A stretch of DNA of 64,000 nucleotides, from assembly GCA_947359465.1 (NCBI GenBank), contig OX375878.1, forward strand, positions 93,959,377 through 94,023,376, read 5' to 3'. Shown in pieces: positions 61,284-64,000 of the stretch (positions within the stretch are counted from its first letter, which is position 1; each line of letters starts with the position of its first letter). The notes under the pieces were generated by a model, which had not been told where the DNA came from, did not search any database, and saw only the letters and a list, made by a program, of their open reading frames with translations. Made by a program: the position numbers and the translations under genes. This DNA is from Metellina segmentata (lineage: Eukaryota; Arthropoda; Arachnida; Araneae; Tetragnathidae).

Positions 61284-63429
61284 TTAAACTCACGATTATC
61301 CACCATCACTTTGTGGCAAAATGTTGTTGAAAAAATTTCAATCAATGTATTAAAGGATGTGGGTGTGTATATATTCTCTCTGCACCAAATTTGGTACACA
61401 TACTTTAGAACACTGCGGAAAACATAGGCTATTTCTTTCCTGTCTTCAGACCAATCTCTAGCCATGAACAGGGTTCCCACAGACCTTGAAAAGTACCTGA
61501 ATATCATTTTCAAGGTCCCTGGAAAGTACTTGAATTTGGTGCAAAGTACTTAAAAATCCTTGAAATTGTTTTTAAAAATTTTAATCTGGAATTTTCTCGA
61601 GTAGGAATCGGCTTGAAACGCATGCGCTTAAAAGGCGTGGTTTTATTCTGATTCCGAAGAATACGCCAAATACGCTTGTTCATCTATAGAGGCATGTGTT
61701 TATTTTCTTTTCTCAAGGTCAGTGGGATTCTGTGTCAGTTCGTACATATAGAACATAAGCATAACTTAGCTACTTTACTTTTTCTTTTTAAGAATTTTTT
61801 CTTTCCCATATTATGCTTGGAATATTGTCTTGAAATTATAAAGTATGTGAATGTTAATGAAAAGGTTACATTACACAAGAGGTTCTTCAGAAAAGTTTTC
61901 TACTGAAATGGAGGGTTTTAAGAGGGAATTTCTGCCTTTTTATGATAGTCCTTGAAAAACTTCGAATGGGCCTTGAAAAGTCGTGTAAAAGTACTTGAAT
62001 TTTTTTCCCACCAAAGAGTGGGAACCATGATGAAAATTGGCACACAAGTAGTTCTAAAAGTACCCCTCGAAGCCCCAATTTTAAAATCTAAAGTTAGTTT
62101 TCCTGCTATTAATAGACATGGAAACACGTTCTACAGAGTTTGTGTATTTGAGATTGCACAGGGAAATGTCACAGTCATATTTTAGCTATCGCAACAGGAA
62201 ACACATTTTCAGGGTTTGTGTATTTGAGTTAACACAGGAAAATGTTGCTGTCATATTTGAAGCCCGATCAATGCCAGGTTGTTCAGCTAGTTTCAAATAA
62301 AAAAGGTGTTTTAAAACAAAGTACAAAAAGAATTAACTGATTTTGTAGTGAATAAGTAAGTAAACAAACTTTTAAGTACAGAAATCTACTGTTTATTAAT
62401 TCATAATTCTATGTATAGACACCCTACACTGTAAATAAAAATTGTTGAAAAACATTTTCGTGTTAATTTGTGTCCCTTTTAGCCATTATGCGGCTTATGC
62501 GCTCAACTCAATTCCGCAGGTAATCGAGAGTTTACTGTATATATATATTATGCATGAGGTTAATGGAATTTAAATATAATTCTGCGCTCATATGGTAAAA
62601 TATTATAAGTCACTTTTCCCAAAAAATTGAGTAAGTCCCATTCTGGAGTCTGGTTTGTTGATGTTTAGAAGGTGGCAAAATGTCGTAAGTCTTTCTCTTT
62701 CTGTTTATGAGCAAACAAAGGTGGAAAATTGTAATAAGTCAAAAACCACAGAACCACATAGTGAATCTTCAAATTGCTGTCATGAAAAATTAAAAAAAAG
62801 TGGCTTATAACATTTTGCCATAGGAGCACAGAATTTATCCATTGAGAAAATCATCTAATATAAATAATTTTATTTTCCTCAGAATAACACTCAATGCCGA
62901 GATGAGTTTACCTGAGTGCAGTGTGAGCAATGAATTCCTCCATTTGATGTGGACTGTAAGCAACCCTAAAGTGAAATTTTTCTTCAGGCAAAGGCATATG
63001 CAAGTATATGTAATCGAGCCCTACGCATTACCTGGTGAGTTTCGATGTCTGTTCAAAACATTTTCCATACTAAGATTTTTTTTTTTTAATTCTAAATAAT
63101 TTGATTCTTTGTTCCATAGAGAATTCAATCGTAACTTTCTATGCCAATGCATATTTTGGAAACATGCTGAATGTCACCACGTCGCAAGTTCAGTTCAGGG
63201 TCGAGCCTATGAAACTAAGAGTTGCAATTAAAGGTAGGTTTTGATATAAATCATTCACTTGTTATTTTCTGTATTTCTTTCTGTCCCATGGTGTAGAATT
63301 TTTAAATTTTGTTTTGATGTAGGAGCTCCCAAACGAGTTGTTGGAAATAAAAGTGGGAATTTAGTCCTGGAAAGTGCAATGCTGAACAAAGGTTTTCGAT
63401 TGGTTCATCAGTGGAGATGCTATGACGAG
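32899..63429 (+). CDS. Polycystin-1/REJ-like large cell-surface receptor (multi-exon, 3' end outside window)
   Basis: About 820 codons are recognisable in 17 exons: 32899-33055, 34622-34816, 38501-38659, 42177-42312, 44045-44150, 53280-53407, 53612-53762, 55032-55121, 55420-55545, 57439-57633, 58563-58727, 58999-59081, 60577-60772, 61011-61209, 62883-63034, 63120-63233 and 63323-63429. All introns read GT...AG and phases match at every junction except the intron at 44151-53279. Domain order seen: signal peptide; acidic linker; Cys-rich DCxGxC / DxCGVCxG modules (exons 2-5); IPT/TIG-like segments (exons 5-9); then a REJ-type region (exons 11-17) with the signatures VIVFDRPVN, LGPGAKCSW and ISGPSTIPNCGIFTLVG. 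In known families, REJ regions sit in polycystin-1-like and egg-jelly receptors upstream of GPS, transmembrane and PLAT parts, which would lie beyond 64000. The extracellular location is inferred from the signal peptide and paired cysteines. The exact orthologue is not recognised. Two adjacent genes split at the large intron remain possible. Confidence 0.72.
33299..33362. repeat. Near-perfect hairpin, 24-bp arms
   Basis: GGAGAATCCAAT then TAGCGGCCTAC on the left arm, inverse on the right with one G-T pair. The loop is 16 bases. It lies in receptor intron 1. Confidence 0.88.
33906..34028 (+). mobile_element. SINE 3' half
   Basis: CGTCATCTGACCGTCGTTCA through CCAGTACGACGTTAATTTAA and ATACCTACC. 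Confidence 0.78.
34281..34455 (+). mobile_element. tRNA-derived SINE type E
   Basis: GCCCAGCCAGTATGGTGGTT then box B GGTTCGAATCC in a tRNA-like head, followed by a body (CTGGGAAAGAAGTCGGACTT, GGAATGGATTCCCGTC) unlike types A-D. Confidence 0.7.
34622..34816 (+). CDS. Receptor exon 2: Cys-rich module
   Basis: The acceptor TTTTAG and donor GTAAGC bound a 65-codon phase 1-1 exon. It has at least nine Cys in the patterns CGFCTGGST, DCLGKCSGS, DCNNECGG and DECSGECIG. This is the DCxGxCxG / DxCxxCxG repeat style of extracellular Cys-rich proteins. Confidence 0.75.
34885..35095. repeat. Degenerate ~46-bp tandem repeat in a receptor intron
   Basis: TATCAATGACGAGGTATCTC, ATGGACGAGATAACTCG and GATGACGAAATATCG units of the same family as the start of the window. 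Confidence 0.62.
35924..35972. repeat. Perfect hairpin, 19-bp arms
   Basis: ACATCAACAGCGAGTGCAT and its exact inverse, with an 11-base loop. It lies in receptor intron 2, next to a SINE. Confidence 0.9.
35973..36148 (-). mobile_element. SINE type B, 5' half
   Basis: CACGCCAATGTGTTGACATT to CCAATTGGGTTACCGCGGC. The 3' half is missing, the reverse of usual truncation. Confidence 0.78.
36373..36636 (+). mobile_element. SINE type C with a piece of type A body
   Basis: Type A head (CCGACCAACCGGTATAGTGG), a short type A body piece (CAGCTCAGGTGTTGCTTCGT), then the type C body (GGGGCAATGATGGTCCTCCC) and an A-rich tail. Confidence 0.85.
36733..36860 (-). mobile_element. SINE 3' half
   Basis: TTTTAATAAACGTCGCATTG through GAACCACTGTCAGATGACG. 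Confidence 0.78.
37269..37588 (-). mobile_element. SINE type B, full length (left of inverted pair)
   Basis: Reverse copy from the GGGTAGGTAAGTATTTTAAT tail to the head inverse CGGGCTATCGCGGCCC. Confidence 0.87.
37589..37883 (+). mobile_element. SINE type B, full length (right of inverted pair)
   Basis: Plus copy that begins at once after its neighbour, CAATTGGAAGAGCAACGGAT to GCGACGTTAATTAACTAAC. Confidence 0.87.
38501..38659 (+). CDS. Receptor exon 3: Cys-rich module
   Basis: Phase 1-1 exon in frame with exon 2, containing DCRGSCTASG, MCGVCHTG and DCTNNCHLPG. The acceptor (AAAG after a T-rich stretch) is ordinary and the donor is GTATAG. Confidence 0.7.
39258..39677 (+). pseudogene. hAT transposase C-terminal remnant
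   Basis: YDYLMTVKPTSVQAER, TFSAAGYIRSSLRSRL and TICFLRSF are the typical hAT C-terminal dimerisation sequence. The preceding Lys-rich frame at 39258-39509 is a different frame and is probably a linker of the same protein. The core catalytic region is missing. Confidence 0.8.
39960..40760 (+). mobile_element. Helitron-like element, copy 1 of family H3
   Basis: Starts TCTCTATTTTTATAAAAGG after A and ends CAGGAGCTAG before T. A strong 3' hairpin is formed by GGCGTTGCCCGTGGTG and CACCACGGACACAGGCAATGCC. It is inserted in a hAT. It repeats internally a module containing ATTTCAAATC and TCTTTAACG motifs. Confidence 0.72.
41330..41540 (+). repeat. Dispersed repeat, copy 2
   Basis: A diverged partner of 8470-8707, sharing TTCATAATTTCCAATAG and GAAGCTCCAAATGTTAAAT. 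Confidence 0.5.
42177..42312 (+). CDS. Receptor exon 4: Cys-rich module
   Basis: Follows TGCTTAG and ends at a GTAAGA donor in phase 2. The residues LLCGRCVGGMTS, DPCGSCKSD and DCPCNG continue the Cys repeat of exons 2-3. The final GG joins the T of exon 5 to make Gly. Confidence 0.7.
42471..43573 (-). mobile_element. SINE type B, split by a MULE-like element
   Basis: 3' and middle parts lie at 42471-42670. The head (GCGCAACCCTCCAGTTGCTA, GGGCTACCGCGACC) is at 43498-43573. The element at 42671-43489 lies between. Confidence 0.83.
42671..43489. mobile_element. Mutator-like (MULE) fold-back MITE
   Basis: Long terminal inverted repeats of about 58 bp start GGAACAGCTACACTCTACG on the left and GGTACAGCTACACTCTACG on the right. 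They flank an AT-rich centre of mainly simple sequence. The 8-bp duplication CAACGGGC lies at 42663-42670 and 43490-43497. Long repeats, G start and an 8-9-bp duplication favour Mutator-like elements, but the class is inferred. It interrupts a reverse SINE. Confidence 0.82.
44045..44150 (+). CDS. Receptor exon 5: last Cys module and start of an IPT-like domain
   Basis: Starts after a C-rich tract and ACAG, and ends at a consensus GTGAGT donor in phase 0. It encodes GTPDACGVCNGNGATC, the classic DxCGVCxGxxxxC module, and then VLRFHPRALLVDT, which resembles the first strand of an IPT/TIG domain. Phase 0 here does not match the next certain exon, which needs a phase 1 donor. Confidence 0.72.
44322..46490. 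mobile_element. 2.2-kb element with inverted GGGTCATTCCACGT ends, class unknown
   Basis: The left end TGGGTCATTCCACGTGAAAT and the right end, read in reverse, ATGAGTCATTCCACGTAAAA are inverted repeats of at least 22 bp. The inside is AT-rich with no recognisable transposase. A 101-codon minus-strand frame at 45356-45661 resembles nothing I know. It lies in the large receptor intron, directly abutting a Tc1 element. Confidence 0.65.
46640..47760 (-). pseudogene. Tc1 transposase pseudogene
   Basis: The clearest minus-strand stretch is 47051-47401. It contains RCPLRVIPMTPTHRRLRLEW, CRARRDWIATEGNQ and VFSDELRFDLGSDDNRV, which includes the catalytic D (FSDE-x-RF) of Tc1 transposases. Frames to its left encode the C-terminal half (the DD34E Glu region) with frameshifts. 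Confidence 0.85.
47781..48174 (+). mobile_element. SINE type A with duplicated 3' end
   Basis: A full copy ending AATTACCATTACC is followed at once by a second 3' end starting TTACGGGATTGGTTCCGG. The duplication CCGACAATTACTT / CCGACTATTACTT lies at 47768-47780 and 48175-48187. It is inserted in a Tc1 element. Confidence 0.9.
48401..48557 (-). mobile_element. SINE 3' fragment with acceptor-containing duplication
   Basis: A reverse, 5'-truncated copy with a (TGGCAAT)n tail, flanked by the 12-bp duplication TTAAATTTTAGG at 48389-48400 and 48558-48569. Confidence 0.88.
48570..48647 (+). CDS. Candidate receptor exon in the large intron (tentative)
   Basis: Read in phase 0 after TTTTAG, this gives 26 codons with EVVFKYRAKLVT, INETGF and RCFLWQAK. 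Its F-x-Y-x-A ... N-x-T ... C pattern resembles the second half of an IPT/TIG domain, compare EFSAEPKNGTHIQC in the exon at 53612. The only donor before the stop (GTGTAG) is weak and leaves phase 0, so at least one more exon would be needed on each side. The acceptor sequence is duplicated by a SINE insertion just upstream. It may be chance. Confidence 0.25.
48934..49259 (-). mobile_element. SINE type B with a foreign 3' end inside
   Basis: A reverse copy whose middle (about 49062-49122) holds a plus-strand SINE 3' end (GACGTTAATTAACTACCCAC). The head ends against the MITE at 49268. Confidence 0.78.
49268..49805. mobile_element. 538-bp MITE with TAGAGTGCCTATATAATA ends
   Basis: Inverted termini TAGAGTGCCTATATAATA, followed by GAGTGG[C/T]GACA, match with few changes. 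The flanks ATTCGAAC (49260-49267 and 49806-49813) are a perfect 8-bp duplication. The superfamily is uncertain (8-bp duplication, T start). It lies against the head of a SINE upstream of CMC1. Confidence 0.85.
49838..49912 (-). mobile_element. SINE 3' fragment
   Basis: GGCAGTTAATTGACGTCACA to GGTCCGGGATCAAATCCGAG. Confidence 0.7.
49999..50187 (-). mobile_element. SINE 3' half upstream of CMC1
   Basis: GGTAATTTTTAGTTAATCTC to ACACCAATCCAACGTGAGGA. It ends about 230 bases before the CMC1 start codon. Confidence 0.85.
50188..50420 (+). promoter_or_regulatory. Probable CMC1 promoter and 5' UTR
   Basis: The only unique sequence between a reverse SINE (49999-50187) and the CMC1 start. It is richer in CpG than the flanking DNA. 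No clear TATA box or initiator can be assigned. Promoter status is inferred from position alone. Confidence 0.35.
50421..50774 (+). CDS. CMC1: COX assembly mitochondrial protein CMC1 homologue
   Basis: A single uninterrupted exon of 117 codons. In CMC1-family proteins, two C-x9-C pairs form a disulphide-stapled helical hairpin in the intermembrane space and the protein stabilises COX1 during cytochrome c oxidase assembly. Both pairs are visible: CFAEGQAFSDC and CRPQTKELNKC, in the order expected for CMC1, with conserved flanks LGGGPHNLGDP near the start and EYRRTGIKQKQRR near the end. Length is slightly above the usual ~106 residues. ATG at 50421 is the first Met before the conserved LGGGPH block. 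An AATAAA lies at 51154. The gene sits on the same strand inside the large receptor intron, with a SINE ending about 230 bases upstream. Intronless structure allows a native gene or an old retrocopy. No poly-A tract or flanking duplication is evident, and the frame is intact, so it is probably functional. Confidence 0.93.
   Translation: MLPETLGGGPHNLGDPDDKSLRRVEKEVLIPTKLREKTKKEKCFAEGQAFSDCCKASGFWMVVKCRPQTKELNKCLDKWYHNEEFKQLCTDEYLAERSEYRRTGIKQKQRRKESAMF
50775..51960 (+). other. CMC1 3' UTR and AT-rich downstream DNA
   Basis: Unique AT-rich DNA with the polyadenylation signal at 51154. I see no other gene, exon or recognisable element before the Helitron-like copy at 51971. Confidence 0.4.
51154..51159 (+). 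terminator. Polyadenylation signal of CMC1
   Basis: Canonical AATAAA about 380 bases after the CMC1 stop, followed by T-rich sequence. It implies a 3' UTR of about 400 bases. No other AATAAA lies closer to the stop. Confidence 0.55.
51971..52595 (-). mobile_element. Helitron-like element, copy 2 of family H1
   Basis: The reverse complement matches the element at 18885-19537 from the TATATATAATTCTCTT start to the GGCTGGCCCCCTAG end, including the hairpin cluster. Similarity is high over most of its length, so both are fairly recent. Confidence 0.7.
52641..52669. repeat. Short perfect palindrome
   Basis: AAAACTTCATTATT and its inverse are separated by a single base. Confidence 0.8.
52670..53279 (+). 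other. End of the large receptor intron
   Basis: Unique AT-rich DNA. No exon with the needed phase 1 donor was found here. Confidence 0.3.
53280..53407 (+). CDS. Receptor exon 6: IPT-like segment
   Basis: The frame runs LLVEVERNKFPLPRII ... HVFTPMAGHNRAVDMEKNLQ and ends CAG/GTGGGT in phase 0, exactly in frame with the next exon. An in-frame TAA ends just before ATG at 53275, so the exon must start after it. CAAG/AA at 53279 is the best acceptor, giving phase 1. The pattern P-x-I ... G ... L-x-V-x-I-x-G across the junction fits an IPT/TIG domain. Confidence 0.55.
53612..53762 (+). CDS. Receptor exon 7: IPT-like segment
   Basis: TTTACATAG acceptor and GTAATA donor, phase 0 to 1. It encodes VEIEGAFRGR, IKCLFTEI and GTHIQCSVKLD, the G-x-F ... 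C-x-F ... C core of an IPT/TIG-like fold. Confidence 0.72.
53856..53874. repeat. (CG)n microsatellite
   Basis: A run of alternating CG in otherwise AT-rich intron DNA between receptor exons 7 and 8. Confidence 0.85.
55032..55121 (+). CDS. Receptor exon 8
   Basis: A 90-nt phase 1-1 exon encoding SYRVGVKIAVGEPEDEDF and ELVIYEQ, beta-strand-like with an acidic loop, closing the preceding IPT-like domain. The donor GTTAGT is slightly weak. Confidence 0.65.
55420..55545 (+). CDS. Receptor exon 9
   Basis: A 126-nt phase 1-1 exon after ATTATAG. It encodes SPTSIVFDRDGDKDV, VTFSGG and LPLVCVVSEEG, another Ig/IPT-like sandwich start. Confidence 0.7.
55546..57438 (+). other. Receptor intron with a possible relic
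   Basis: Mostly AT-rich. The stretch 56500-57000 has better codon-like composition on the minus strand (for example HLDQFLNPENLELL), suggesting a decayed transposon, but I cannot assign it. Confidence 0.3.
57439..57633 (+). CDS. Receptor exon 10
   Basis: A 195-nt phase 1-1 exon after TTTCTTAG. It contains DTCTIPFPNKSTKLTI and SFKLEFSASPPEMAKFYI, with Ser/Thr-rich beta-strand-like sequence leading into the REJ region. Confidence 0.7.
57966..58184 (+). mobile_element. SINE type D in receptor intron
   Basis: Box A-like CCTCAGTGGGTTTG, box B GGTTCTATTCC, body with TGTCAATAAAACTTTCC and GACCAAATATGGCCCTTGTG, and a CCAACCAAC tail. Confidence 0.78.
58563..58727 (+). CDS. Receptor exon 11: start of REJ-like region
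   Basis: A 165-nt phase 1-1 exon. VIVFDRPVN, the CNLEKCDQIV pair and TLARLGPGAKCSW match the characteristic FDRPxN ... C ... L-x-x-LG-x-x-A-x-CxW pattern of REJ-domain proteins, followed by QLIITVQTP. Confidence 0.8.
58999..59081 (+). CDS. Receptor exon 12
   Basis: An 83-nt exon, phase 1 to 0, after TTTTTCAG. It encodes SFRVTFLKNVLRQDG, consistent with the REJ segment that follows the C-x-W motif. Confidence 0.72.
59333..60028 (+). mobile_element. Deleted mariner/IS630-type transposon
   Basis: Left end CAGAGTGGCCCAGCGGATAC and inverted right end CAGGGTGACCCAGCAGGTAG are terminal repeats (about 25 bp, some changes) next to TA-rich flanks. At about 695 bp it has lost the N-terminal half of its transposase. 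It is in the receptor intron before exon 13. Confidence 0.85.
59358..59840 (+). pseudogene. Mariner/IS630-type transposase fragment
   Basis: VYGPVFTDVTLNAAKY, HWFMQDDAHPHRLAEVF and WPPYFPDINPCNFFLLG are the second-Asp and third-acid regions of DDE_3 transposases (MQDDAxPH ... WPPxSPDLxPxDFFLWG). The first catalytic Asp region is missing and a stop/shift follows at about 59784, so it is inactive. Confidence 0.85.
60577..60772 (+). CDS. Receptor exon 13: REJ core
   Basis: A 196-nt exon, phase 0 to 1. AQIAISGPSTIPNCGIFTL then SSPKGNAAFYWTAY is the I-x-GP-x-x-I-x-x-C-x-x-x-x-L ... G ... W hallmark of REJ domains. This is the single most diagnostic exon of the gene. Confidence 0.85.
61011..61209 (+). 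CDS. Receptor exon 14: REJ-like region
   Basis: A 199-nt exon, phase 1 to 2, after TTACCAACAG. It encodes SLTLNASLLEVNMGYSFVL and VTVDQR, the strand that precedes the next beta-rich repeat. Confidence 0.78.
61246..61280. repeat. (TA)n microsatellite
   Basis: Alternating TA next to the Tigger-like left end. Confidence 0.85.
61351..62290 (+). mobile_element. Helitron-like element, copy 2 of family H2, with hAT MITE inside
   Basis: Matches 29150-30627 on both sides of its own insertion at 61469-62029 and ends TTGTTCAGCTAG before T. The 3' hairpin is degenerate here. Confidence 0.65.
61469..62029. mobile_element. hAT-like MITE with CAGGGTTCCCAC ends
   Basis: Left end CAGGGTTCCCAC and right end GTGGGAACCATG are inverted repeats with one mismatch. 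The internal motif CTTGAAAAGTAC recurs, the style of a widespread non-autonomous hAT family. It lies inside a Helitron-like repeat. The duplication is not clean. Confidence 0.7.
62581..62832. mobile_element. Palindromic MITE, copy 2, near receptor exon 15
   Basis: Nearly the same sequence as 4550-4806, with inverted ends containing ATAAGTCACTTTT. It sits in the receptor intron with its right end about 50 bases before the exon 15 acceptor. Confidence 0.8.
62883..63034 (+). CDS. Receptor exon 15: REJ-like region
   Basis: A 152-nt exon, phase 2 to 1. SLPECSVSNEFLHLMWTVS has the C ... L-x-x-x-W core repeated in REJ regions. A 252-bp MITE ends only about 50 bases upstream of this exon's acceptor. 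Confidence 0.78.
63120..63233 (+). CDS. Receptor exon 16: REJ-like region
   Basis: A 114-nt phase 1-1 exon. It encodes SIVTFYANAYFGNMLNVT and RVEPMKLRVAI, beta strands with an N-glycosylation motif (NVT). Confidence 0.75.
63323..63429 (+). CDS. Receptor exon 17 (last in window)
   Basis: A 107-nt exon, phase 1 to 0. It encodes SGNLVLESAMLNKG and LVHQWRCYDE, ending in a W-x-C motif, and is followed by GTTAGC. The reading frame continues beyond 64000, so the transmembrane and PLAT parts cannot be seen. Confidence 0.72.
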
Positions 63430-64000
63430 GTTAGCTACATTTTTAGATTGTTTTCCTCGTGATACAATAATGTAAAAGTTATTTTGTTTGTGATATTCAT
63501 AAGCAAAATATTAAGTTATTTTATAAAAGGTGTTCAAAATAATTATAGTAATATCTGGATAATATTTCTCCAATTTTATTGTTGTACAGCCATTAATTTG
63601 GATTTGTTTCTGCTTCATGCTCTACGAACAATAAATTACGCATGCACTACATAACTCAGGTTTATCTGTAATGGTAAGGTAACCTGCATGACTTACGTAA
63701 CTCAGGTCATGCAGGTTTTAGTGTGCTGTTAACTCTAGTACATTAAAACCTGTATGTATTAAATTTAATGTAGAAGAATTTCTTGTAAAGCTTCCTGTGC
63801 AAGCTTTAAGAAATCTGTATAAATGTAACCTTTTCTGTTGTAATTTTTTGTGTTGAAAATTAAAATCCTCATGACTTAAAATTATCCTTGCAGAGTTATG
63901 AAAGATGTGTGTTGTAAGTGCAATACAACCTAGTGTCATCAGAATATTCATAAAGTATTTTTATCTCAACTTTTTAATACTCTAAAATTTCCTCAAGTTT
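63430..64000 (+). other. Receptor intron at the window edge
   Basis: Starts with the exon 17 donor. It holds the hairpin at 63681 and no further exon. Confidence 0.4.
63681..63717. repeat. Hairpin, 12-bp arms
   Basis: AACCTGCATGAC and its inverse flank 13 bases. GTAACTCAGGT in the loop also echoes ATAACTCAGGT about 50 bases upstream. Confidence 0.75.

Larger units (their letters stand above)
61278..62538. mobile_element. Tigger/pogo-like ends enclosing nested elements
   Basis: ACATTAAACTCACGATTATCC at about 61279 is similar to the inverse of the right end, ACAGTAAACTCTCGATTACC at about 62517-62536. Both adjoin TATATA repeats. Such ends resemble Tigger/pogo elements. The interior is mostly the Helitron-like copy at 61351-62290. 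Confidence 0.45.

Overview
The window is non-viral eukaryotic DNA: AT-rich, intron-rich and crowded with mobile elements. No operons, ribosome-binding sites, CRISPR arrays or prokaryotic gene structure are visible. The gene content and the repeat mix (tRNA-derived SINEs, hAT, Tc1/mariner, Harbinger-type MITEs, Helitron-like elements) fit an invertebrate metazoan, most likely an arthropod and possibly a chelicerate. That placement is inference, not something the sequence proves.

Two host genes are supported. The first is a large plus-strand gene of at least 17 recognisable exons, from a signal-peptide exon at about 32.9 kb to beyond the right edge. It encodes Cys-rich DCxGxC / DxCGVCxG modules, IPT/TIG-like beta-sandwich segments and a REJ (receptor for egg jelly) region, an arrangement that suggests a polycystin-1/REJ-like receptor. 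Splice sites and phases agree at every junction except the 9.1-kb intron at 44151-53279, where one or more exons are still missing. The second gene is a compact single-exon CMC1 (twin CX9C mitochondrial protein, COX assembly) at 50421-50774. It lies on the same strand inside that intron, or between two neighbouring genes if the receptor model is really two.

The first 32 kb has no convincing host gene. It is layered transposon debris: degenerate ~46-bp repeats, many SINE copies, hAT elements (relic at 4.8-5.5 kb, 15538-18455, 26441-28442, 29179-29981), a mariner 3' end, a Harbinger-type MITE and Helitron-like elements. The receptor introns carry more: a hAT with a nested Helitron-like element, a Mutator-like fold-back element, a 2.2-kb element of unknown class, Tc1, a deleted mariner, and a Tigger-like/Helitron-like/hAT stack.

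The strongest unusual signals are these: two unrelated hAT elements in exactly the same 8-bp site of two SINE copies; a SINE whose target-site duplication copies a possible splice-acceptor sequence; SINEs with interchangeable heads and bodies and multiplied 3' ends; several short near-perfect hairpins lying outside recognised elements; and repeated nesting of DNA transposons inside SINEs.
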